A program made the position numbers and the translations under genes. A model generated the notes under the pieces. It ran no database searches. It saw only the letters and a list, made by a program, of their open reading frames with translations, and had not been told where the DNA came from. From positions 558,001 through 622,000 of the forward strand of contig CP064979.1 in the NCBI GenBank assembly GCA_016699575.1: a DNA stretch of 64,000 nucleotides, written 5' to 3'. The stretch's first letter is position 1, and each line of letters starts with the position of its first letter. This document shows positions 50,705-58,060 of this stretch, in pieces. The DNA is from Flavobacteriales bacterium. Its GTDB lineage: Bacteria; Bacteroidota; Bacteroidia; Flavobacteriales_F; PHOS-HE28.

Positions 50705-51277
50705 ATGGCCACGACCAACGACGTAAGCGTAGGAACCTACATCCGCTTCAACAACGACATCTGCCAGATGATGGAATGGCAGCACCGCACGCCCGGCAAC
50801 CTGCGCGCCTTCTTCCAAGGCAAGATGCGCGTGCTGCGCAACGGCAAGCAGATCGAGAACCGCTTCCGCAGTGGCGAGGTGATCGAAGTGCTGCGCGTGG
50901 AAGTGCACGAGCTGCAGTACCTCTATCGCGAGGGCGACAACCTGGTGCTGATGAACCCCACCACGTTCGAGCAGCTCTACGTGCCCGCCAGCCTGCTGGG
51001 CGACGCCATGGGTTTCATGAAGGAGGAGATGATCATGCAGATCGGCTTCGAGAGCGACACGCCCATTTTCGCCCGCCCCCCCAAGCAGGTGGAACTGACA
51101 GTGACCAGCACCGAGCACGCCGTGAAAGGCGACACCGCCAACAAGGTGATGAAGGCCGCCAAGCTGGAGACCGGTCAGAACATCATGGTTCCTCTCTTCG
51201 TGGAGGCCGGTACCGTGGTGCGCATCGACACCGAAACCGGCGAGTACCTGGACCGCGTGAAGGAAGCGAAGCGGTAG
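50705..51277 (+). CDS. efp: Elongation factor P, non-canonical tip loop
   Basis: The protein is 190 residues from MATTNDVSVGTYIRFNN; the open frame extends 60 codons upstream, but this is the normal EF-P start. The three-domain plan is complete: KOW-like domain 1, middle EF-P domain (VLRVEVHELQYLYREGDNLV) and C-terminal domain ending IDTETGEYLDRVKEAKR. EF-P rescues ribosomes at polyproline. The tip of domain 1 reads HRTPGNLRAFFQGKMR instead of the usual KPGKG, so the modified Lys is replaced by Asn32. This form is known in some Bacteroidota. Confidence 0.94.
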   Translation: MATTNDVSVGTYIRFNNDICQMMEWQHRTPGNLRAFFQGKMRVLRNGKQIENRFRSGEVIEVLRVEVHELQYLYREGDNLVLMNPTTFEQLYVPASLLGDAMGFMKEEMIMQIGFESDTPIFARPPKQVELTVTSTEHAVKGDTANKVMKAAKLETGQNIMVPLFVEAGTVVRIDTETGEYLDRVKEAKR

Positions 51278-51313
51278 GAACGACGTTCACGTCGTTAGCA
51301 CAAGCGACAAGAA

Positions 51314-51339
51314 GAAGCCCCGGCCAATGCCGGGGCTTC
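51314..51339 (+). terminator. Intrinsic terminator of efp
   Basis: GAAGCCCCGGC and GCCGGGGCTTC form a perfect 11-bp stem around CAAT and are followed by ATTATTT, 36 bp after the efp stop. Confidence 0.82.
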
Positions 51340-51360
51340 ATTATTTCCCTTGTTCGCGTT

Positions 51361-51502
51361 CCACCTTTTGCTTCGCCAAAAGGTGGAGCCAAAAGGCGCC
51401 CACGATCAAAGCCGCAGCCCGGCTCGCACGGGCCTGCAGCACAAGCCCCCCGAGCCGGGCGCGGCCGCGCTGATCGTGGACGTCCCCGCGCGACTGCCTG
51501 CC
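51361..51502. repeat. Left arm of an inverted-repeat cassette
   Basis: The outer 51 bp (51361-51411) begin with the hairpin CCACCTTTT/AAAAGGTGG and are matched in inverted orientation at 52172-52222 with a few differences. The inner 38 bp (51465-51502) are matched perfectly at 52079-52116. The 335-bp gap 51278-51612 contains this arm and the efp terminator, no gene. Confidence 0.85.
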
Positions 51503-51612
51503 GATACAAGCAGGCGTGGGCAGCCTGCCGACAGTTGACGCTGTACCTTGTTTTCGTCTGGCGATAACTTTAACCGAAAGTTCAGCTGGGCAGCCAAAGC
51601 CCAGCTACGCCC

Positions 51613-52017
51613 ATGAACGTGATTGCCGTTGCCACCACCCCTGATTGGTCGTCTCCCATTGAGTCACTTTGGGTGTCGCTCGAAACAGACCAAGGGCGTT
51701 ATCGGCTTGAAGGCAATGGACTCATCTCCGAGGCAAAGTCGGATGAAGGCGGATATCGTTGGACGCGCTTCGCTGCATTTGAGGACCACCTCCACGACAG
51801 TGAGCAGGCCCACTTGGGTCTTCACGAGTTGAGATGCTCAGATGATGGCGACACCTTCTTGCTCTTTGAGGATGGCTCCTGCATGGGTGTAGTGCGTGTC
51901 GCAGTGGATCACTCTGATCTGGCCGAACTATCCTATGTGCTTAGGTTCTATTCACCGGGGCGCATGGATGCTGACTTGGCCTCTTCCATCAGCGAGATGA
52001 AATGTGTGCGCATTTGA
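51613..52017 (+). CDS. Unknown protein carried between inverted repeats
   Basis: This 134-residue protein has no signal peptide or membrane segment. It has alternating strand and loop composition (VSLETDQGRYRLEGNGLISE, TFLLFEDGSCMGVVRVAV, LSYVLRFYSPGR) and resembles small immunity-type folds only in a general way. No family is recognised. G+C is visibly below that of the neighbours. It lies alone between two ~142-bp inverted arms, which makes it the cargo of a possible mobile unit. The start ATG is the only good one. Confidence 0.6.
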   Translation: MNVIAVATTPDWSSPIESLWVSLETDQGRYRLEGNGLISEAKSDEGGYRWTRFAAFEDHLHDSEQAHLGLHELRCSDDGDTFLLFEDGSCMGVVRVAVDHSDLAELSYVLRFYSPGRMDADLASSISEMKCVRI

Positions 52018-52078
52018 CCGGCCGGGGCGTCATTGTGATATGCATTCTGCACCGCGTGAGTCATCGCGTGCTAGCATA

Positions 52079-52222
52079 GGCAGGCAGTCGCGCGGGGACG
52101 TCCACGATCAGCGCGGGCCAGGCGCTCGGCGTGCCCGTGCGTAGAGCACGTGTGGTAGCCGAGCGTCTGGACTTTGATCGTGGTTGATTGTTGGCTCCAC
52201 CTTTTCATCAAGGAAAAGGTGG
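52079..52222. repeat. Right arm of the inverted-repeat cassette
   Basis: It is the inverted copy of 51361-51502: the inner 38 bp match perfectly and the outer 51 bp match with a few changes, including the CCACCTTTT/AAAAGGTGG-type terminal hairpin. The 306-bp gap 52018-52323 holds this arm and no gene. Confidence 0.85.
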
Positions 52223-52323
52223 AAGAAGAACTCTTCAACTTGATCCAGCTCCCTGCCGGTGCGTAGCAGGTGGAGCAGACCGCAACCGCATTTCAGGCCG
52301 CGGATACCTTTACCCCGAAGCAC

Positions 52324-53244
52324 ATGGACCTGCAACAACAACTCACCGCCGCCAAGGTGGCAGACATGGTCGGCGGGCGCATCATCGGCAATGCACAGCG
52401 CGCGGTCACCGGCATCAACGAGATCAACCGGGTGCGCGAGGGCGACCTGATCTTCGTTGACCACGAGAAGTACTACCGCAAAGCGCTGGAGAGCGCCGCC
52501 ACCACCATCCTCATCAACAAGGAAGTGGAGGCCCCGGAGGGCAAGGCCCTTATCGTGTGCCCCGACCCGTGCGGCAGCTACAACCAGCTGGTGCGCCACT
52601 TCATGCCACGCCGCGCTTGGGGCAGCGATACGCCCGTCATCGGCGACGGCACCGAGATCCACCCCAGCGTGGTCATCGGCGCCAACGTGCGCATCGGGTC
52701 GGCCTGCCTCATCATGCCCGGCGTCGTGATCTACGAAAACACCACCATCGGCGACCGCGTCATCATCCACGCCAACACCGTGGTGGGCAGCGACGGCTTC
52801 TACTACAAGAAGCGCCCCAGCGGCCACGAGAAGATGCCACCTTGCGGCAGCGTGTCCATCGAGGACGATGTGGAGATCGGCGCCAACTGCGCCATCGACC
52901 GCGGCATCAGCAGCGTTACGCGCATCGGTGCGGGCACCAAGCTGGACAACCTGGTGCACATCGCGCACGACGTGGAGATCGGCCGTGGATGCATCATCGC
53001 CGCGCAAGTGGCCGTGGCCGGTGCCACCACCGTGGGCGATGGTTGCACCCTATGGGGCCAGGCCGCATTGCCACCGAAGATCACCTTGGGCAACGGCACC
53101 GTTATCCTGGGCCAGAGCGCGCCCATGGGTTCGGTGGACGGTGGCAGCTGGCTCGGCTCGCCGGCCATGGAGGCCCGCCAGAAGTTCCGCGAGATGGCCC
53201 TCATCAAACGCCTGCCCGAAGTGTTCGCCAAGCTGGGCCTGTGA
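52324..53244 (+). CDS. Second LpxD-like acyltransferase paralogue
   Basis: The protein is 306 residues from MDLQQQLTAAKVADMVGGRI. The N-terminal uridine-type domain (ADMVGGRIIGNAQRAVTGIN) and the hexapeptide beta-helix (TEIHPSVVIGANVRIGSA, DNLVHIAHDVEIG) match LpxD, including the His of the LVHIAHDVEIG site. The second catalytic region reads CTLWGQAALPPKITLG, with Gln in the place of the later His of the true LpxD at 38954. It may use another substrate or be inactive. It lies 1 bp upstream of the phosphatase gene and so may be co-expressed with it. Confidence 0.82.
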   Translation: MDLQQQLTAAKVADMVGGRIIGNAQRAVTGINEINRVREGDLIFVDHEKYYRKALESAATTILINKEVEAPEGKALIVCPDPCGSYNQLVRHFMPRRAWGSDTPVIGDGTEIHPSVVIGANVRIGSACLIMPGVVIYENTTIGDRVIIHANTVVGSDGFYYKKRPSGHEKMPPCGSVSIEDDVEIGANCAIDRGISSVTRIGAGTKLDNLVHIAHDVEIGRGCIIAAQVAVAGATTVGDGCTLWGQAALPPKITLGNGTVILGQSAPMGSVDGGSWLGSPAMEARQKFREMALIKRLPEVFAKLGL

Positions 53245-53245
53245 C

Positions 53246-54466
53246 ATGACGCGCCTCGACCGCATATCCGAACGGCTCAACCTGAAGGAATTCCAGCTGA
53301 AGGCGCTGCTGGACGTCACCAAGGCCATCAACAACAGCGTAAGCACTTCAGAACTGCTGCAGCTGTATGAGAGCATCATGCGCGAGCAATTGGGCATCAC
53401 CCGGCTCATGCTCTACAAGCGCGCGCAGGGCTGGCAGAACATCCTCTCCTTCGGCACCACCACGAAGGAAGACGCCATCGACGCCGAGCACCACTTCGGC
53501 CAGTTCACCGATATCTCGCTCATCGATGCGCACGGCCTGAGCGGCTTCGACCTGGCCGTGCCCGTGTACCACCGCGACCAGCCGCTGGCCTTCCTGCTCG
53601 TGGGCGACATCGACGAAGGGGAGCAGCGCATGAGCCCCACGGTGAAGCACCTCAACTTCATCCAGACCCTCACGAACCTGATCGTGGTGGCCATGGAGAA
53701 CAAGCGCATGGGCAAACTGGCCCTGCAGCAGGAGCGCGACCGCCGCGAGCTGGAGCTGGCCGCCGAGATGCAGGGGATGCTGATCCCCACCGAGCTGCCC
53801 AACGATGAAAAGCTGGAGTGCGCCGCATGGTACCAGCCCCACCGGCAAGTGGGCGGCGATTATTACGATGTGATCAGTGTTGACGAACACCGCGTGGTGC
53901 TGTGCGTGGCCGACGTGAGCGGCAAGGGCATCGCGGCATCGCTGCTGATGAGCAATTTCCAGGCGACACTGCGCGCGCTGGTACAGTACGCCGAGGGCGA
54001 AACGCTCGATAGCATGGTGCGCGACCTCAACCACAAGGTCTTCAGCAACGCCCGCGGCGAGCGTTTCGTCACGCTCTTCATCGCCCAATGCGACCTGCGC
54101 CAACGCACCGTCCAGTTCGTGAACGCGGGCCACAACCCGCCCATGCTCTGGGACGGCAACACGATCCGCGAACTGACGGACGGCGGCATCGGCCTCGGCA
54201 TGATGCCCACCCTGCCGTTCCTGCGCACCGGGTCAGCGACCATACCTGCAGGCAGCACCTTGCTCTGCTACACCGACGGCTTGGTGGAACAGGAGGACGC
54301 GCACGAAGAACCCTTCGGCACCGACCACTTGCAACGTGCATTGCGCGAGTTCAGCGGCAGCGGCGCATTGGCCGTCAACACGGCTGTCACCGGCCACTTC
54401 GAAGCGCATCGTGGCGGTCGTCCGTTCCTGGACGATATCGCGTTGCTCACCTGCAAGTTCAAGTAG
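53246..54466 (+). CDS. GAF-SpoIIE (PP2C-type) serine phosphatase
   Basis: The protein is 406 residues from MTRLDRISERLNL. An N-terminal GAF-like domain spans about 15-160 (LLDVTKAINNSVSTSELLQL). A helical linker (LALQQERDRRELELAAEMQG) leads into the SpoIIE phosphatase at about 190-405: VGGDYYDVI, ADVSGKGIAASLLMS, NAGHNPPMLW, CYTDGLVEQ, all metal-binding signatures. Such enzymes control partner-switch regulators (anti-sigma/anti-anti-sigma). No partner gene is adjacent. Confidence 0.92.
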   Translation: MTRLDRISERLNLKEFQLKALLDVTKAINNSVSTSELLQLYESIMREQLGITRLMLYKRAQGWQNILSFGTTTKEDAIDAEHHFGQFTDISLIDAHGLSGFDLAVPVYHRDQPLAFLLVGDIDEGEQRMSPTVKHLNFIQTLTNLIVVAMENKRMGKLALQQERDRRELELAAEMQGMLIPTELPNDEKLECAAWYQPHRQVGGDYYDVISVDEHRVVLCVADVSGKGIAASLLMSNFQATLRALVQYAEGETLDSMVRDLNHKVFSNARGERFVTLFIAQCDLRQRTVQFVNAGHNPPMLWDGNTIRELTDGGIGLGMMPTLPFLRTGSATIPAGSTLLCYTDGLVEQEDAHEEPFGTDHLQRALREFSGSGALAVNTAVTGHFEAHRGGRPFLDDIALLTCKFK

Positions 54467-54514
54467 CGGCTCTCACATTGAGGCTGGCTAACGGCGCTTT
54501 CTCGCGGAGTACTA

Positions 54515-54590
54515 TCACACGGAGGCACAGAGGCACGGAGGAAATTCACGCACGGCCAGGTATTCTCCGTGTCTCCGCGCCTCCGTGTGA
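54515..54590. repeat. CACGGAGGCACAGAGG-type palindrome
   Basis: TCACACGGAGGCACAGAGGC plus six bases (54515-54540) is mirrored by CTCCGTGTCTCCGCGCCTCC plus six bases (54565-54590), 23 of 26 positions paired, with a 24-base loop. This word family is widespread in environmental bacterial genomes. It lies between two convergent genes. Confidence 0.65.
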
Positions 54591-54637
54591 GACCATATTC
54601 CATGAACTCCTGAAGACGGCCAGTACTCACTGCATCT

Positions 54638-56065
54638 TCACCTGATAGGACTCGCCTTCGGGTGCTTGATGTCCAGCACCACGATCAGCGCCGTGCTGCC
54701 CCAGAAGAGCACGCTGGCCTTATCGGTGTCCAGGTAGTTGTTCAGCACGCCGTGCACGTAGTACGTGACCAGTCCGAAGAAGGCCGCGCCCACCAACCGG
54801 CGGTCAACGCCCGGTGGTAGTCGCAACCACAGGCGAATGGCGGTATTGGACACCACCGCTACGATGATCACCATGAGCACCATGCCCAGCACGCCCTGCT
54901 CCGCCAACGGGCCCAGGTATTCGCTGTGCGCGTTGCCGCCACTGCCGAAGTTGGTGCTGATGATGGTGCGTTCGTCCGAGGCCTGGTAGGGCGCGTACTC
55001 GAACATGTACGTGCCGGGCCCGAAACCGAACAGCGGCTTCTCGGCGAACATGCGCAGCGCGCTGTTCCATCGGTTCAGGCGTTCCAGGTTGCTGGCGTCG
55101 CTGCTGATGTTGCTGATGGAGCTCACGTGCTCGGCCAGGTCGTCGCTGCTCTCGTCGCGGTTGCGCTCCAAGGTCATCGTCAGCTGGTCCTGGTAGATCA
55201 AGTAGCCGACGAGCAACGCGACCGACCCCAGGCCCACCAACCACGCAGGCACCTTGATGCGCATGATCAAGTACACACCGATGGCGGCCACCAGGCTCAC
55301 CCATGCGGCGCGCGTGTACGAGAACACAAGGCCCGTGGCGATGATGATGAGCAGCACAACGGCCACCCCCTTCTTCGTGCGCGACCAGCCCGGCATGGTG
55401 GTGGCGGTGAACGCGAACGGCAGGATGAACGCGAGGATGGCGCCGTAGCTCGTGTGGTCCTTGAAGAAGGGGCTCATCACCCAGTGCGCGGGATCCTGCG
55501 CGAAGCCGTGCTCGGCATGGTTCACCAGCGTGTAGCTGACCACCACACTGAGCGATACCAAGTAGAGCCAGAAGAAACGCTGCATGTTGGCCGAGTCCTC
55601 GAAGAGGCGCGTCACAACGAAATACATCACCACCACGAACCAGAGCCGGGCCGTGAGGAACTTGATGGACACCAGCGGGTCGGTGCTGGGGATGCAGCAC
55701 ACAGCGATCCAGATGAGGTGCGCGCAGATGGCCCAAGTAACTGGATGCTTCCACACACGTGCATCGAACACGTTGCGCTCCATGGCCAGCTTCAGGAAGA
55801 ACAGCAGCATGATGGCCACCATGAGCGGCTCGGTGGGCAGGTAGATGCCGATGCCGCCGAGGTCTTCCATGTTGATGGACAACGGTGTGCAGAACACCAC
55901 GAAGAGCATGAGCTTGTCCACATGCGCGATGAGCGCCCATATGCACAACAAGGCCGGTGGTAGCAAGCTGAACCAGTACAGCTCGTTCGCCACGGCAATG
56001 CCGTTCACCAGCACGAACAGCAGGCAGGCCCACAGCACGAAGTCGGCTTTAAGGGCGCGCAGCAT
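54638..56065 (-). CDS. O-antigen ligase/polymerase-like (Wzy/WaaL) membrane protein
   Basis: This 475-residue protein has about 10-12 hydrophobic segments and a large periplasmic loop near residues 290-390 with the motif GFGPGTYMFEYAPY, common in O-antigen ligases (Wzy_C). HSEYLGPLAEQGVLGMVLMV is another conserved piece. It polymerises or ligates polysaccharide repeat units at the inner membrane. Its start overlaps the stop of the Wzz-like gene at TGATG, so it belongs to the same export operon. Confidence 0.88.
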   Translation of the reverse strand: MLRALKADFVLWACLLFVLVNGIAVANELYWFSLLPPALLCIWALIAHVDKLMLFVVFCTPLSINMEDLGGIGIYLPTEPLMVAIMLLFFLKLAMERNVFDARVWKHPVTWAICAHLIWIAVCCIPSTDPLVSIKFLTARLWFVVVMYFVVTRLFEDSANMQRFFWLYLVSLSVVVSYTLVNHAEHGFAQDPAHWVMSPFFKDHTSYGAILAFILPFAFTATTMPGWSRTKKGVAVVLLIIIATGLVFSYTRAAWVSLVAAIGVYLIMRIKVPAWLVGLGSVALLVGYLIYQDQLTMTLERNRDESSDDLAEHVSSISNISSDASNLERLNRWNSALRMFAEKPLFGFGPGTYMFEYAPYQASDERTIISTNFGSGGNAHSEYLGPLAEQGVLGMVLMVIIVAVVSNTAIRLWLRLPPGVDRRLVGAAFFGLVTYYVHGVLNNYLDTDKASVLFWGSTALIVVLDIKHPKASPIR

Positions 56066-57000
56066 CAGCGGGCGGGTTGCCGGATCAACAGCAGCACGAA
56101 GGCCAGGAACAACGCGCTGGCCGTGACGATGAGCACGATGAGCCAGCGGATCGGATAGATCTTTTTGTCGGGCACCTCCGGGTGCACCACCACGTTCACG
56201 TAGGTGAGCTCCTTGGTCACATCGTTCACGGCGCGCTCGTATTCGCTCAGCAAGCGGTCGTAGTTGGCCCGGAACAGGTCGCTCAGTTCAGTGAGTTCGC
56301 GGAACTCACCACCGGTCTCCTGCAGCTTGCCCATCATGTCCTCCACCTTGGCCCGGTCGCCGCCGCCGCGGGTGAGCATGCGCATGTAGCCCTTGGTGAG
56401 TTCGGCGGTCTGGCTCTCGTAGGCCAGCAGTCCGGTCCGCTGGCGCAGCTCCTTCAGTTTGGCTTCCACACTGTCCAGCTTCGTGCGCTCATGGTCCAGG
56501 GAGCGCTGCGCAATGGCGAGCACCTCCTCGGACTTCTCGCGTTGCAGGCGGCGCGCCAGCAGGTTCACCTGATCGAGCATGCCCAGCACGATGGCTTGCG
56601 CCGTATCCGGGCTTTCGTCCACCACTTCGATCTCCACGCTCTCATACCGCGTTTTGCCGATTGTGACACGGTCGTTGAACTCGTTGTAGAGCAGGAAGCG
56701 GCTGCCGGGCGTTCCGGCAGGGATCTCGTAGTGCTCGTTCAGGTCGAAATGCACGATGAGGCTGTCTCGTATGCTATTGCTCTCCAGCAGCTGCAGCAGC
56801 TGGTCGGTGCGGGTCTCGACGGAATAGCTCGTCAGGTTCACCGGGTACACCACGGCGCGCGACACGAACCGCGGCCGGATGAACGTGGGGCCGCTGAAGA
56901 GCATGCCGGCGGCAACGGCCACCACGGCAACGACCACCATGGTCTTCCAACGCTCGCGCACGAGCTGGAAGTAGCGCTCGAAGGGACGGTCAACGGACAT
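56065..57000 (-). CDS. Wzz-like chain-length determinant protein 1
   Basis: This 311-residue protein has two membrane segments, near 18-35 (KTMVVVAVVAVAAGMLFSGP) and near the C-terminus (WLIVLIVTASALFLAFVLLL), bracketing a helical periplasmic domain of coiled-coil character (LLARRLQREKSEEVLAIAQR, TDLFRANYDRLL-type helices). The WWAR/PxxP-type ends fit Wzz/PCP proteins that set polysaccharide chain length. It overlaps the second Wzz-like gene upstream by 11 bp and the Wzy-like gene downstream by 1 bp. Confidence 0.85.
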   Translation of the reverse strand: MSVDRPFERYFQLVRERWKTMVVVAVVAVAAGMLFSGPTFIRPRFVSRAVVYPVNLTSYSVETRTDQLLQLLESNSIRDSLIVHFDLNEHYEIPAGTPGSRFLLYNEFNDRVTIGKTRYESVEIEVVDESPDTAQAIVLGMLDQVNLLARRLQREKSEEVLAIAQRSLDHERTKLDSVEAKLKELRQRTGLLAYESQTAELTKGYMRMLTRGGGDRAKVEDMMGKLQETGGEFRELTELSDLFRANYDRLLSEYERAVNDVTKELTYVNVVVHPEVPDKKIYPIRWLIVLIVTASALFLAFVLLLIRQPAR

Positions 57001-58012
57001 GGGCGGTGCGGATCTTCTTGATGTTCTCCTGCACCACGATGAGCACGAGCGCCAGCAGGAAAGCGCTTACCGTGCACATGACGACGATCAACCACCGCAC
57101 GGGGTAGCTCTTCTTGTCGGCTTCCTGCGCGCGGTTCACCACGAACTTGTGCGGCAGGTCGCTCTCCAGGTCGGCTTGTGCCTGTTCCATCTTCATGCGC
57201 AGCAGGCTCAAGCGCTTCACTTCGTTGAATTGGCGGTCTTGCAGCGTCACGTAGGCACCGCCGTATTCCGCCAGCACCTTGAAGCGCTCCTCGAACTCCT
57301 TGATGGCGCGCTGGTCGCCCTTCACGATGGCGGCGCCCATGTACTCGTTGTAGCGCTCGGTCTGCGTGTGGTAGTCGTGCACGCCCAAGCCGCGCAGCAC
57401 CTTCATACTGTCGTCGATGGCCTTGATGCCGTCCTCCAACTGCTTCACCTTGTCGGTCACCAAGCGCAGGCCCTTTTCCGCACGTTCGCGGGCCATGGCC
57501 GTCCACACGGTATCCACTAGCGCTGCTATGTCGTTGGCGATGTGCATGGCTCGCTTGGGATCTTCGTCCAAGACCTCGACGCGCACGCTGCCGAACTTGG
57601 TGTATTCGGCCTTGATGTGGTCGTCGTATTCCTCGGCCAGCAGGGTCCGCCGGTGCGGGTCGTCCTGTTCGATGCGGTAAACGCTGTCCAGGTTGTAGGT
57701 CTCCGTGATCCGATCCCGGATACGATCGCTTTGGATCATCTGCAGCAACTGCTCTGCGTCCTCTTCATCGCCCAGCGCCAGAATGTCATCGCGCCCGGTG
57801 CTTTGCTCCGTGAGCAGCGCCTTGGATACGCTGTTGGACAATGCGGGGAAAAGGATCACCTCGCTCTTGTAGAGGTTGGGGATCAGCAGCGACGCCGCGA
57901 TGCCGATGACGGCGCCCAGGAGCGTGATACCAATGATGAGTTTGCGGCGCGCCCAGAGGAAAAGCACGAGGTCGAAGGATCCGCCGGCGTTGTCGCTCGG
58001 TGCTGTGGTCAT
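56990..58012 (-). CDS. Wzz-like chain-length determinant protein 2
   Basis: This 340-residue protein starts MTTAPSDNAGGSFDLVLFLW with a first membrane segment (KLIIGITLLGAVIGIAASLL). A Wzz domain with coiled coils follows (LRLVTDKVKQLEDGIKAIDD), and a second segment near 310 (WLIVVMCTVSAFLLALVLIV). It is the first gene of the minus-strand polysaccharide set downstream of the flippase, with a -7-like box upstream. Two adjacent Wzz-like genes may specify two chain lengths or form a mixed ring; this is inferred. Confidence 0.86.
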   Translation of the reverse strand: MTTAPSDNAGGSFDLVLFLWARRKLIIGITLLGAVIGIAASLLIPNLYKSEVILFPALSNSVSKALLTEQSTGRDDILALGDEEDAEQLLQMIQSDRIRDRITETYNLDSVYRIEQDDPHRRTLLAEEYDDHIKAEYTKFGSVRVEVLDEDPKRAMHIANDIAALVDTVWTAMARERAEKGLRLVTDKVKQLEDGIKAIDDSMKVLRGLGVHDYHTQTERYNEYMGAAIVKGDQRAIKEFEERFKVLAEYGGAYVTLQDRQFNEVKRLSLLRMKMEQAQADLESDLPHKFVVNRAQEADKKSYPVRWLIVVMCTVSAFLLALVLIVVQENIKKIRTAHVR

Positions 58013-58031
58013 AAGCAGGGGTTCGGTAAGA

Positions 58032-58046
58032 GGGCGGCAAAGTAGG
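58032..58046 (-). promoter_or_regulatory. Putative -7 box of the Wzz operon
   Basis: The minus-strand sequence CCTACTTTGCCGCCC contains TA-CT-TTG, a full match to TAnnTTTG in its last bases. It lies 19 bp before the ATG at 58012. Confidence 0.5.
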
Positions 58047-58060
58047 AAGCAGGCTGTGGG

